Part shown: positions 54,482 through 64,000 of the stretch, one piece after another | Numbering within the stretch: the first letter of the stretch is position 1 | Layout of the letters: each line of letters opens with the position of its first letter | NCBI GenBank assembly: GCA_963931865.1 | Contig: OZ007507.1 | Coordinates: 10,513,533 to 10,577,532 of the forward strand | Reading direction: 5' to 3' | Length of the DNA: 64,000 bases | Source of the DNA: Axinella damicornis | Taxonomy: Eukaryota; Porifera; Demospongiae; Axinellida; Axinellidae | Notes under the pieces: model-generated | What the model was told of the DNA's origin: nothing | Databases searched by the model: none | Seen by the model: only the letters and a program-made list of their open reading frames with translations | Program-made: the position numbers and the translations under genes

Positions 54482-55091
54482 TTTAACCTGTAGCCTCGTT
54501 CCCAGGCTCTCGTTCTCAAAAGGGAGAAGAGAGCCTGGTAACGTTAGGGAGGTCAAACCGTTGATTTCCGGTGTATCATCATTCATGTGATAAACGAAGG
54601 ACACTCCTACTTTTGTGGTAAATGTCGCGAGTTACAAATCAGTCTTATGCTATTCGAAATATTACTCTTAGTTTTCAAAGCATCTCCGGCTTTAACGAGA
54701 TCTGAGACACTTCTTACAAGCAAAACAGACAACTCACCTCACGAACCGTCGATCCCGTAAGCAGCGACATACGATGAGCGAGCTGGTCCCTCAAACAAAC
54801 CACAGTGAACAGCGAGCTCAGACCAGTGGCCCTCTCGCACAGCTGTCATCTGTCCTTTGTCAGCCTTTGAGGGGTACTTTGCTCATGTCTGAGTCTACAA
54901 TCGTGCATTAGCACGGCAGCAAAGGTAAACACGCCTACAAAATTGTCACATGTTCACGTGTTTTCATTCTGCAACCTGATTGGTTCCGCCAGAATCCTGG
55001 TGGCGGAAGTCCACGGTTTAACCCCCCACTGTTACCAGGCTCTCTTCTCCCTTTCGAGAATGAGAGCCTCGGAACGAGGCTAGTTAACCTG
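54482..55091. mobile_element. 592-bp TIR element inserted at the PARS2 exon-1 donor
   Basis: Element 54491-55082. The ends TAGCCTCGTTCCCAGGCTCT and its near complement GAGCCTCGGAACGAGGCTA continue into 50-base inverted repeats (CTCAAAAGGGAGAAGAGAGC). TTAACCTG occurs immediately outside on the left (54483-54490) and one base beyond the right end (55084-55091). On the minus strand, the right copy contains the PARS2 donor CAG|GTTAA. Confidence 0.85.
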
Positions 55092-55266
55092 ATGCTTTCC
55101 ACAGTGTTGATGGAGTCAGGATGGGCATGGATATCTTTATTCCTCCAATGGCTTGCATCTCAGAGTCGATCACTGCCACCAGCTTCTCTAAGGCTCGCAG
55201 GCCCAAAGGAAGAAAGTGGTATAAACCTGAAGCCAACTGACGGATGATACCAGCATTTAGCATCAG
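55089..55266 (-). CDS. PARS2, most 5' exon identified
   Basis: A 178-base minus-strand exon following an acceptor in a CA-rich tract (CACACATCAG|CTGATG) and ending CATCAG|GTTAAC, phase 0 in and phase 1 out. It encodes LMLNAGIIRQLASGLYHFLP, LGLRALEKLVAVIDSEMQAI and GGIKISMPILTPSTLWKASG, i.e. class II motif 1 of mitochondrial-type ProRS. The human protein has about 60 residues, including a mitochondrial targeting peptide, before this block, so a further 5' exon is expected at higher coordinates. The eleven exons found total 1236 bases (411 residues plus stop). Confidence 0.85.
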
Positions 55267-55270
55267 CTGA

Positions 55271-55300
55271 TGTGTGTGTGTGCATGTGTGTGTTTGTGTG

Positions 55301-55335
<35 letters not shown>

Positions 55336-55345
55336 GTTTGTGTGT
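55271..55345 (-). repeat. CA/TG microsatellite upstream of a PARS2 acceptor
   Basis: (TG)n on the + strand, hence (CA)n on the PARS2 sense strand, ending about four bases before the acceptor at 55267. It seems to replace the usual pyrimidine tract. Confidence 0.95.
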
Positions 55346-56257
55346 GTTGTGTGCAAGAGAGAGAAAGTATTAGCCTCCATCGGATCACTATGGTGGTTAC
55401 GCCCTATGCTTTGCATACTAGTCTCGAAGCCACACACCCTTCGCATGCATGCAAGGGTCGGGTGCCGATGCTTTGATTCAACAGGGAATCTACAGGAATG
55501 CAAGGATTACAGCCACCATACTAGCAACACTTTGCCAACAGGAAGCGTACAACTGTAGGTACAGTTGCACTTGCTTTGTGGCTACTAATCTAAGCCTGAT
55601 TTGCACAATGCTGTAGTAAATAATTCCTTAGTTCCTGTTGCACCAATATATCTTCACCAGACCCTTCCTGGTGTGTGCAAAAGGTGTGTGCAGCTTCTAA
55701 TGCATGGTGTCTGCTGTGCTACCAGTGGTGTAATACCTCCGTACACTAGCCTACACTCAGTATACTAAACCAGATCTTATTTTTTCCCCTCAAAAACATG
55801 GTAGGCGTCGTCCACAGCTACACGACGTCATTATATTGGCAGACATATACATGAGAATTCCGAGTACACGTGCAGTTGTGACATCTTGCATGCCACTGCC
55901 TAGTCTCGGTCCCAGACCCAAACCAACCCCAGCGTGGGTCTGGGGTCGAGACTAGCCCACGGCCAAGCTAGGTAGCTAGTTCGCAGGCAGGTAAGCTCGC
56001 CTTATGGCTCTTCACAGTTGCTTCCTGGGCTGGCAACTTCCTTGTAGGGATGAAGAACGACGAGGTGGCCTTCAAATTCCAAGGTAGTACTGTATATTTA
56101 GACCGGCCTCTTCCCCACTTCGCCATTTTGTTGGATTCAGAAGTTTGTGAATGACGTCATAATCAGCGGAAGGCGCCGCTAGGCGGAGTTCATCTTCTGG
56201 TCCGGGTTCTGCAAGTGCCTCTACTCACCCTGAGCCTTACAAGCAGCAGCAAACAAG
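55346..56257. promoter_or_regulatory. Interval between divergent PARS2 and Ig-protein genes
   Basis: About 0.9 kb that should hold the PARS2 5' exon and promoter and the Ig-gene promoter. A TAGTCTCGGTCCCAGACCC...GGGTCTGGGGTCGAGACTA foldback lies at 55901-55956. At 56124-56126 (minus) an ATG in the context AAAATGGCGAAG opens a short basic frame, which is a possible but unproven PARS2 start. 56100-56220 is relatively GC-rich (CGCCGCTAGGCGGAG). Confidence 0.35.
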
Positions 56258-56327
56258 ATGAAGGCGTTGGTTTTAATAATCGCCCTGGTCGCTGGCCTCT
56301 GTGTCGCTGTGTCCGGACAGACTGAAG
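56258..56327 (+). CDS. Multi-Ig protein, signal-peptide exon
   Basis: ATG at 56258 in good context (ACAAGATGA), then 70 bases ending GAAG|GTGCAT in phase 1. The peptide is a classic signal sequence (MKALVLIIALVAGLCVAVSG) with likely cleavage after VSG. It joins in phase to the first Ig exon at 59293, placing the mature protein outside the cell or at the surface. Confidence 0.75.
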
Positions 56328-59292
56328 GTGCATAATTGATAACATGCTAGCTAGTAAAATAAATCATAAGCAAAGCTGTATTGCATTCGAAGAATGTGTT
56401 GACTCTCCGTGTAGGTAGCTAGCTTTGTGCAATGGTGAAGTACAACACAACTCAAGCTGCTGCACTGAAAGACTATTACACCATAATTACCAATCTAGCT
56501 AAGAGCTGTCCACTTACTGGACAATTTCAGTGGCTGATGCAATGGTGGAGCACAACTCAAGCTAAATAATTATGCTGCACTCAAAGACTATTTACACCAT
56601 AATTATTTCAACCAAATATTCTATAGGAATTGGTTCTTGGACTTTGACGGTAGTTCGCAAACAAATTTTATTTTGCACAATTGCTGTACAAACAGATGAT
56701 AATTTATACTGCATTTATACATATTGGAAACTTATGGTGTTACTGTATGAAGTTTTCAGTAAGGAAGGTGATTTTTTTTAACGGTGCGGGCCTGGAAACG
56801 AGGCTAGATCACTGATGTTGTGTTTAAATTGCATTGCATGTGTGAAATCGGGGCTATATAGCATCACATGCACAACAGCTGGAAGAACCAATAATATTGT
56901 GTGCACTTGTTGATGGCAATGACTATGAGTTACCCCCAGCAGTGTTCAGTGCATCTACCACCCTGCATGTGATGCCTAGCTTCATGCAACGTTGAAATTT
57001 GTTGTCCACTTGTCCTTGTGCCAAATTGAAAGTCAAAACCTACACTGGCCTGTAAAGTATGATCTTGCTATATAGCCCCGATAAAACCAACAGATTTCTA
57101 TAAATTTTTGCTGAGATCAACAGTCTACACGGTGTAGACCTCAATACATAGGCGGCGGAACAGGCCCGGCAGATCCGGTGACTGCCGGACCAATATTTGC
57201 TGTGTGGCACCAGAAAAGCCAGTAGATGCATGCAAAATCAGAGGTCCCGCTTTGCGTCTGCATAGACTACTTTTCTTGACAAAAGCTGAAGCGCTTCTGC
57301 CCCCTTGCGGAATGTTTTTCTGCACTTGACACTTAGTAGGTCAATGTACTAGTGCAAATGTCACTAATGGGATGTGTTTGGTCGAGTGCACCTGTTGGAT
57401 GTATGAACATTCCTACAATAAAATTGCTCGTGAATATGTGAAACTACGCGGTGAACGTGTTAAGTTACAGATGTTGCAGGTTTACAAATCACAAATTTGG
57501 ATTATGAACAGATTTTGGCAGACTGTCTGTGTACTCAACCTCATGGTCATAGGTGCTGTACATACCAGTGCAAATAGGAATTATGTTGAATTGAGAAGTG
57601 TTGACTGCGTAATTTTATAGGGCGTTAATTCGATTCGTAGTACTGTGATATGACAGTCAGCTTCTGGCACTGCCTTGCAGTATATCATGGTAGTTGGGTT
57701 CTTTTGCAGAACGGTTGGGACAAGGGGAGAGGGTGGTTTCAACCTTCAGAATGACAGTGTGTGTTTGCAGTTGGCTGTAGGACTGGTTCATATGTACCTA
57801 GGATGTGTGCCATGGAAGCTTTTTCAAATGTGTTGATCAGACGTCGTTCTTGGTCAGGATTGCATACAGCTACTTAAGGTGCACTGCCGAAGGAACAGAA
57901 AGTATGGATCGGTTTTTCACTGGACTTGCATGTTCAGATGGCTACAGCTAGGAGTTCAGTGGTTATGAGGTCTTTACAATACTACAGTAAATTGCTCGTT
58001 AAGTTAATTAAGATAGCACTTTAAGATCTATAGCGCATCAGGCTATGACAGTATAGGCCGGGGGAGGTGGGTGGGTGGATCCAAAGAGTGAAAACAGGGT
58101 GGCCATGTCAGGGCTCAGCTGTAGAAAGTCCTTATTTGGTTTATTACTGAGAGAACCATATCTGTCGTTTTGGCATACTTGAACAAGCCGTCTCACTTTG
58201 TGGGGGCTCTATTTCCAACCAGCCGAGGGAACAAAAATAGGTTACGCTTAAGGGTTAAATATTTAAAGGCTGACAATGACCTCAACAGAAGCTATGAGTA
58301 GGCCAGTATGTGAGAATAACGAAGTTCACACACATTGTGGTCGTTGTGAGCAGTCTTACTTGTGCAATACAGTTGTTTTAGTGCAACACCCAAGCAGCGT
58401 CAAGTGGAAAGTGTTGTAGAAGCAGCATATTTACAAGCAAGGTGTGATTGTTTATCAATACTTAGGAGCATTTGAAGCCAACCTCAGACTTTGTTCATTA
58501 ATTGATATAACAACCTTTTGTGTGTTGTTTATGCCTGAGTGACTATTGGATATAGCCTTGTTCCCAGACACCTGCCCGGTTTTTCGCCACTTTTGCAGTA
58601 CATAAAAGCGTGGAGAGCCTGGGATATTTCCTCATGACGTAACCAACAAATGCCCCAAAAATGTCACCTGACTTGACTTGACAAATTGTCTTCACAACAG
58701 ATTGGGTCATACAGAAGGAAGGTTCCTATTAAGTGTATTTCCCAGAAATGAATAAGCAAAAAGGAACTCAGACTGAAAAGGCGGAAGTTTCGCGTATTGT
58801 TCAACCAACTACAATGCTTGGTGTGTATGACAGTCACTCCCTGCTAGCTAGATATGTGTGGTAAGTTACCGCGTACCTTAGCTCTCCTTAATATTCAGGG
58901 CCCCAGTCCGCCCACATTCAATTAAGTCCTTTCTACCACCTTTCTTCCCATGACGTCATGCACGTGAGGAAAGATACCAGACCCTCCTCGTTCTTCGTGC
59001 AACCGAAAATGGTACAGGCCTGGGAACAAGGCTATATTGGATACATGTTTGGTTGAGTGCACCTGTTGAATGCAGCATACATAACGTGTGAACACTACTA
59101 GAGTAGAAGTGCTTACTAAACTTAATGAAGATCACAGAAAAGTGAAAGTATGATACTGTTCTCATGTTCACAAAATGCAAATACAATGCAAGCTCATCGA
59201 CGTTGCTCATGATTCATGGTGGCATCATTGCATTCAATAATATACCACCCTGTAGCCTCTGTAATAAACATGTACTTGTGATATATTTGTAG
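56328..59292 (+). other. Intron 1 of the multi-Ig gene
   Basis: 3 kb. It contains a MITE at 58553-59034 flanked by TATTGGATA and a solitary CCTGGAAACGAGGCTAG piece near 56790. 56380-56630 has two similar blocks (GCAATGGTGAAGTACAACAC and GCAATGGTGGAGCACAACTC). No coding sequence recognised. Confidence 0.6.
58544..59043. mobile_element. MITE of the TAGCCTCGTTCC family with 9-bp duplication
   Basis: The element at 58553-59034 begins TAGCCTTGTTCCCAGACACC and ends CAGGCCTGGGAACAAGGCTA. TATTGGATA flanks it exactly on both sides. It resembles the 17267 element internally. Confidence 0.85.
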
Positions 59293-59595
59293 GGGCAGCT
59301 ATGGTAGTGATCTACCCCCAAGACACTATGGTGATGGCTGGGAATACTGCATTGCTGGTATGTGTTGCATATGGAGACCCACAGCCATCTGTAACGTGGA
59401 GAAAGGGAACAGTATCCTTGAGTAACAGTTCGCAAATTCGCATTTATGAGCAGCTTCTGAATCAAAGTGGGTTCATCTTTGTCCGATCGGTTCTGGAGAT
59501 TTGCAACACGAATGCTGCTCACACTGGTGAATATAGCTGCACTACAGACAATGGAGTTGGCAACCATTCCATCAGTTTTCAGCTCACTATTCCAG
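59293..59595 (+). CDS. Multi-Ig protein, Ig domain 1 exon
   Basis: A 303-base exon between ATTTGTAG and CAG|GTAAGC, phase 1 in and out, encoding one I-set-like Ig domain. Key residues: first Cys in ALLVCVAYGDP, Trp in SVTWRKG, and the D/H-x-G-x-Y-x-C block as HTGEYSCTTDN. An additional Cys lies in SVLEICN. It is the most divergent of the five domains. Potential N-glycosylation sites are NSS, NQS and NHS. Confidence 0.8.
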
Positions 59596-59929
59596 GTAAG
59601 CAGATACATGTATGTCTGCCAGTTTCTGTTTCCTAGTACTATTTTATGCTATCTAAATGACGTATGGGATGAGGTTCAACCGTATCTGCTGTCCATGCGG
59701 CTGTACATGTATAAATAAACTGGTATATTGACCTTTGAACCTCTGTGGGTACATGGCCCATTGGGCTACACATAACAGAGCACAATGTTGAATTAAAGTT
59801 GTATCTAGCTTGCTTATGCCTCTTCCTGTTATTCTTTACACTGCATGTAGGATAAATTTGCATGCATAGTATATTACTTGCAGATGCTACTGTCCTACAA
59901 CAGGTCCTGTCCTGCTAAATATGTGCCTA

Positions 59930-60668
59930 GAGTCAGTAGACTCTATAGGTAGAGATACAACGGACATGCAAATGCCAATTGAAGCTAATACAAAACAATC
60001 TTCCTAAATCTCTCCAAATCTCAAAAACGGGCAGCAAATAAGCCTTTATGACAACTTACTATTCGTCTTCGAGTGTTTTCCTGGCCCAGAAGACTCCCAG
60101 TGTCGTGAATAACCGTCGCAAAAGTACCGCACCAAAAAGTCGCCAAACAACCAAAATCGGTTTTCTTCTTCTTGTTCTTCTTCTTCTTCTTTCTTCAGAC
60201 GGGCTAGTTCAAATTTGGCTGACTCCCTCACGACGGTGTTTGCACAAAACAGCAGCATTTTCACGAGGCGCTTGAAACCGCCCACTCGATAACTATGGCT
60301 TCATGTGCGACACCATTTTCTTCATATGTGCGCATGCGTAGAGCAACTTTGAACTTTGAACTCAAAATTGTGTTCTGTGTGCGGAGTGAATGCTATCAAG
60401 TATGCTGCTATAAATTTAAAATGAGGTAAACAAGTGTAAAAAACAAAAAATGTATGGAGATGTAGGGATAACAGAACAGCAAAAAGTATGAAAACAAGCA
60501 GGGATGATGGCATAAAACAGTTCAGTATACAACACCCTACATACTTTTCTTATTATACATGTATTATGTGGAAAGATATGTAAGATGGTGTTGTATACTG
60601 AACTGTTTTATGCCATCATCCCTGCTTGTTTTCATACTTTTGCTGTTCTGTTATCCCTACATCTCCAT
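59930..60668 (+). mobile_element. Hairpin-ended element, copy 3
   Basis: A shorter relative of 19299-20400 in the same orientation. It has the AATCTCTCCAAATCTCAAAA segment, the basic frame with LAQKTPSVVNNRRKSTAPKS near 60080-60150, a pyrimidine tract, then a hairpin at 60455-60668 with GATGTAGGGATAACAGAACA arms. The region between body and hairpin is much shorter than in copy 1. Confidence 0.75.
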
Positions 60669-60788
60669 ACGTTTTTTACACTTGTATATATACTACTGAG
60701 CTGGTGTATGGTAGTGGAAACCTTACGGGATTTGCACACTTTGTGAAACAGTCTAGACATACGGTTTCAGTCTGATGTACTCTTTCAG

Positions 60789-61097
60789 ATCCTGCTCAGA
60801 TTGTGATCCGTCCAAACCAGACAATTGCAGTGGATGCTGGCAACACCATCACCTTTGTCTGTGTGGCATCTGGGGATCCGAACCCATCCATCTCTTGGAA
60901 TAGAGGGAACACTGTACTCAACAATGACTCACACATCACCATCTATGAAGAACTAGTGACTGAGAATGGGGTGATATTTGTACAGTCCATCCTAGAGCTG
61001 TGTGCACAAGAGGCAGATGCTGGACAGTACGGCTGTTCTGCTGATAACACTGTCAGCAATGACACTGCATCCTTTGTGCTAATTGTGAATCCACAAT
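60789..61097 (+). CDS. Multi-Ig protein, Ig domain 2 exon
   Basis: A 309-base exon between CTCTTTCAG and AT|GTAAGT, phase 1 at both ends. It starts DPAQIVIRPNQTIAVDAG and carries TFVCVASGDP, SISWNRG and DAGQYGCSADN. The extra Cys is in SILELCAQ. N-glycosylation sequons NQT, NDS and NDT are present. Confidence 0.85.
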
Positions 61098-61139
61098 GTA
61101 AGTATTTTACTGACTCAAATGTACACTACCGGTATATAA

Positions 61140-61720
61140 TAAGTAGTAGCAGAGTTTGAGCATCATAACAACCCAGTACAGTTGTCATTACGTAATCTGT
61201 CCCATACGCTGTCCCAGACATCCAAATTAAACTGTGTGTTTGAGCTGGAGCAAGCTTGTAAGTACAAGTTGGTCGATGTAATATCAGAGCTTCCTGAAGT
61301 ATCTACAAGGTGAGAGTAAAGCATGGCGTGGGGCATCAGTATGGTCTACCAGGAGATTGGTTGTATTTTCAATGATCACCCATTTAAATTATACTGCTGC
61401 GATTAGTTCCATTGATCATCAAGTAATACCATAATTATAGTGAATTTGTTCGTGCTAGAAAACTTTCGGACAGTTGCTTGAAACTTAGATTTTGTGGAGG
61501 AGATTCCAAGTTGGTTTTCACAGATAAATTGTTTGCAAGAAACACAAAATTCGCTACCGTTTTCTCCCACGAATGAAACCCGCTATACAGTATATATATG
61601 TATTATGTATGTGGACGCAACATCTCTAGGAACAGCAACTGTGGAGTTTGCACACTCTTAGTGTCTTGACCTAATGCAGTCCTTCTGTAATAACCCAGCC
61701 TGGTATATATGCTCTTTTAG
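61140..61720 (+). other. Intron with duplicated blocks
   Basis: 61140-61360 is a diverged copy of 62575-62740 (GCAGAGTTTGAGC, ACTGTGTGTTTGAGCTGGAG, AAGTACAAGTTGGTC). 61608-61720 is a diverged copy of 63755-63872 (GCAACATCTCTAGGAACA, CACTCTTAGTGTCTTGACCT). Confidence 0.85.
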
Positions 61721-62032
61721 ATCCAGCCCAGATTGTCATCCGTCCAAACCAGACTATTGCAGTGGATGCTGGCAACACCATCACCTTTGTCTGTGTGGCA
61801 TCTGGGGATCCCAACCTATCCATCTCTTGGAACAGAGGGGGCACTGCACTGAGCAACAACTCTCAAATCACAATCTTTGAGGAGCTATTGACTGAGAGCG
61901 GGGCGACATTTGTACGGTCCATCCTAGAGCTGTGCAGTGCAGGACAGGCAGATGCTGGACTGTACAGCTGTTTTGCTGACAACACCGTCGGCAACGACAC
62001 TGAATCCTTTGTGCTAACTGTGAATCCGCAAA
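61721..62032 (+). CDS. Multi-Ig protein, Ig domain 3 exon
   Basis: A 312-base exon between GCTCTTTTAG and A|GTAAGC, phase 1 at both ends. Same plan as domain 2: PAQIVIRPNQTIAVDAG, TFVCVASGDP, SISWNRG, extra Cys in LELCSAG, and DAGLYSCFADN. Its close similarity to domain 2 indicates recent duplication. Confidence 0.85.
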
Positions 62033-62205
62033 GTAAGCAGCAGAATGATTTTAACCAAATTAGCTACAGCCCATACTCATGAGTTATTCTGCTGCAATTG
62101 TTGCATTAGCCATAAAGTATGCATGTGGATGTGGCATCTCATGTTTGTGGGGGTTGCACACTGTTACTATTTTGACCTATTTATGATACCCTTATATTCT
62201 TTCAG

Positions 62206-62517
62206 ATCCAGCTCAGATTGTGATCCGTCCAAACCCGATTGTTGCAGTGGATGCTGGAAACACTGTCATCTTTGTCTGTGTTGCCTATGGGGATCCTAGC
62301 CCATCCATCTCTTGGAACAGAGGGGACACTGCACTGAGCAACATCTCTCGGATTGCTCTCTTTGAGGAACAAGTAACTGAGATTGGGGTGACATTTTTAC
62401 GGTCTATCCTAACACTGTGCAGTGCAGAAGAGGCAGATGCTGGGCAGTACAGCTGTTTTGCTGACAACACCCTTGGCAACGACACTGCATCCTTTGTGCT
62501 AACTGTGAATCCACAAG
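62206..62517 (+). CDS. Multi-Ig protein, Ig domain 4 exon
   Basis: A 312-base exon between TTCTTTCAG and AAG|GTAATT, phase 1 at both ends: PAQIVIRPNPIVAVDAG, FVCVAYGDP, SISWNRG, extra Cys in LTLCSAE, DAGQYSCFADN. The first sequon is lost (NPI in place of NQT). Confidence 0.85.
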
Positions 62518-63872
62518 GTAATTATTTTACCGTCTCAAACATGCACTAATAATTCTTGTTCAGAGACTCGCTGTGGTAGCAGAGTTTGAGCTTCATAACA
62601 ATCCAGTACAGTTGCAAAATTCCCATATACTGTCCCACACGTCCAAGTTGAACTGTGTGTTTGAGCTGGAGCAAGTTGTAAGTACAAGTTGGTCAATCCA
62701 ATATCAGGTTCCTGAACGTGAGAATAAAGCATGGTGTGGGGCATCAACCACACTCCTGGTGGGGCCTATACCAGGAGTGTGGTTGTATTTTGAAATTTAA
62801 ATTACTAGTTCCATTGATCATCAGGTGAAATACATACCATTGAGTACGTATCAAGCACCCACCACGTATCAAACGCCCACCCCCATCTTCACGCGAAAGT
62901 TCTTGCACAGGGTTCAAAAAGCAGTGTATTAAGGGCCCACACAAAAGTTTTTGAGCAGCATTTCTACCTTAGCTGAACCTTTGGGGTCAGTTTTGCATTC
63001 AGAAAAGCCGTTTGCAGTGAAGTATCAACTATGGTATGCTTTCACTTCCAAGCTCGTGAAAACGCACAATCAACTATGTTCTGCTGCATTGACAGTTGAG
63101 TTATATTATATTCTTAGCCGGGCATTGATATTCACAGCTCACCGAAATGCTTGTTGTGTGTACAGCTTTTCAATGGCTGGACAGATACTACATGTCTAAT
63201 GAGTCTTACAGCCCGTTTACACTAGCGCTCTGGATCGATCCAGCTCGAACTGGTTCGAATTATCTTGTGTAAACACGAACCGAACCGCACCGATCCGCTC
63301 CGTACTGGACCACCAAACTCCATCGAACTGGTTCGACCCCGGAGCGCCTCGAGCGCTCCCACCCCAAGTGTAAACGGAATCGAACCCGTTGGTAGGGCGT
63401 GGACGGGGGGCGTGACGGTTGCCAATAGTATCCTAACCAGATCACGAAGGGTCTGGTTTTGAGACGAGGGGTTGTCATGGTGTTGTATACCGAATTCCTG
63501 AACATGACTAGTCTCGTGAGTATGCGGCCTGGGTATGTGACTAATCATGAACTTTGACCCCGAATCACACGTACATGGAGCGCTCGGGCGGCGTAGTGTA
63601 AACGCACTTCCCAGATCGATCTGTGTCGAACCGGAGCGAATCCGCCCTTCTCGGTCTGTAGTGTAAACGGGCTGTAAGTATGTATCTAGCGCCCACCCCC
63701 TTGTTCAGCTACATTCTAATGTCCCCAAATCATGGGCACTTGATATGTACTCTACGGTATATGTATGTGGATGCAACATCTCTAGGAACAATAACTGTGG
63801 AGTTTGCGCACTCTTAGTGTCTTGACCTAATGCAGTCCCTCTGTAATAACCTAGTCTGGTGTGCTCTTTCAG
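62518..63872 (+). other. Intron with duplicated blocks and a TIR element
   Basis: Carries 62575-62740 and 63755-63872, each paralogous to parts of the 61.1-61.7 kb intron, plus a TIR element at 63206-63677 and a CACTCCTGGTGGGGCCTATACCAGGAGTG hairpin at 62750-62780. Confidence 0.8.
63206..63677. mobile_element. TIR element with TTACAGCCCGTTTACACTA ends
   Basis: The 19-base ends are exact inverted repeats (TTACAGCCCGTTTACACTA at 63206 and TAGTGTAAACGGGCTGTAA ending at 63677). Further subterminal GTGTAAAC motifs occur at 63268, 63370 and 63596. The interior is GC-rich and non-coding. It resembles a non-autonomous DNA transposon. Confidence 0.85.
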
Positions 63873-64000
63873 ATCCTGCTCAGATTGTGATCCGTCCAAA
63901 TCAGACAACTGCAGTGGATGCTGGCAACTCCATTACCTTCGTCTGCTTGGCCTATGGGGATCCGAACCCATCCATCTCTTGGAACAGAGGGGGCACTGCA
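63873..64000 (+). CDS. Multi-Ig protein, Ig domain 5 exon (cut by window end)
   Basis: An exon opening after GCTCTTTCAG in phase 1: DPAQIVIRPNQTTAVDAG, TFVCLAYGDP, SISWNRGGT. It continues beyond the window, so further Ig domains and any membrane anchor or cytoplasmic domain are unknown. The gene product could be a receptor, an adhesion molecule or a secreted recognition protein. Confidence 0.8.

Noticed and set aside
56017..56126. PARS2 first exon starting at the minus-strand ATG 56126
   Set aside because: The frame is short, reaches a stop, and the only candidate donor does not match the phase 0 needed by the exon at 55266. Kept only as a possibility.

Overview
This is a eukaryotic nuclear window. 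Genes are split by short GT-AG (and one GC-AG) spliced exons, introns are packed with transposon debris, and there are no operons. The protein families point to an invertebrate metazoan: an SLC35F3/F4-like transporter, mitochondrial prolyl-tRNA synthetase, and a secreted multi-Ig protein with one phase-1 exon per Ig domain. Interstitial TTAGGG repeats and the dense foldback/MITE content fit a marine invertebrate. A sponge is my best guess, but that is an inference and not proven.

Layout. (1) 1-5.9 kb holds a GA-rich minisatellite and then the last two exons of an SLC35F3/F4-like transporter on the + strand (1604-1729 and 5473-5913). The intron between them contains an internally deleted DIRS/Ngaro-type tyrosine-recombinase retrotransposon in reverse orientation, with diagnostic split direct repeats. 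(2) 5.9-16.9 kb is gene-poor. It holds the last two exons of an unrecognised minus-strand gene (8592-8971), an interstitial telomeric array beside a 200-N assembly gap, and a probable unrecognised + strand secreted or ER gene (exons between 11108 and 15321). (3) 16.9-55.3 kb is one minus-strand gene, PARS2. I could place eleven exons with consistent phases over about 38 kb. Its introns carry a second DIRS-like element (25.57-29.06 kb), a Ty3/gypsy deletion derivative with 192-bp LTRs (36.23-38.42 kb), a decayed hAT-like transposase pseudogene (40.4-41.7 kb), a rearranged orphan transposon ORF (48.3-50.3 kb), a perfectly repeated 203-bp exon-like unit, and many foldback elements. (4) 56.26-64.0 kb is the 5' part of a + strand gene encoding a signal peptide and at least five Ig domains. 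It is divergent from PARS2 and runs off the window.

The most interesting signals are structural. A hairpin element is present three times; its two arms match within each copy but differ together between copies. A MITE family with TAGYCTCGTTCC ends has about 9-bp target duplications, and one member inserted exactly on the PARS2 exon-1 splice donor and duplicated it. A dispersed cassette looks like a first exon (ATG, then a GTGAGT donor), duplicated internally. Each of the three long CA microsatellites lies just upstream of a 3' splice site in the sense orientation. All identifications are by eye from translated sequence; no searches were run.
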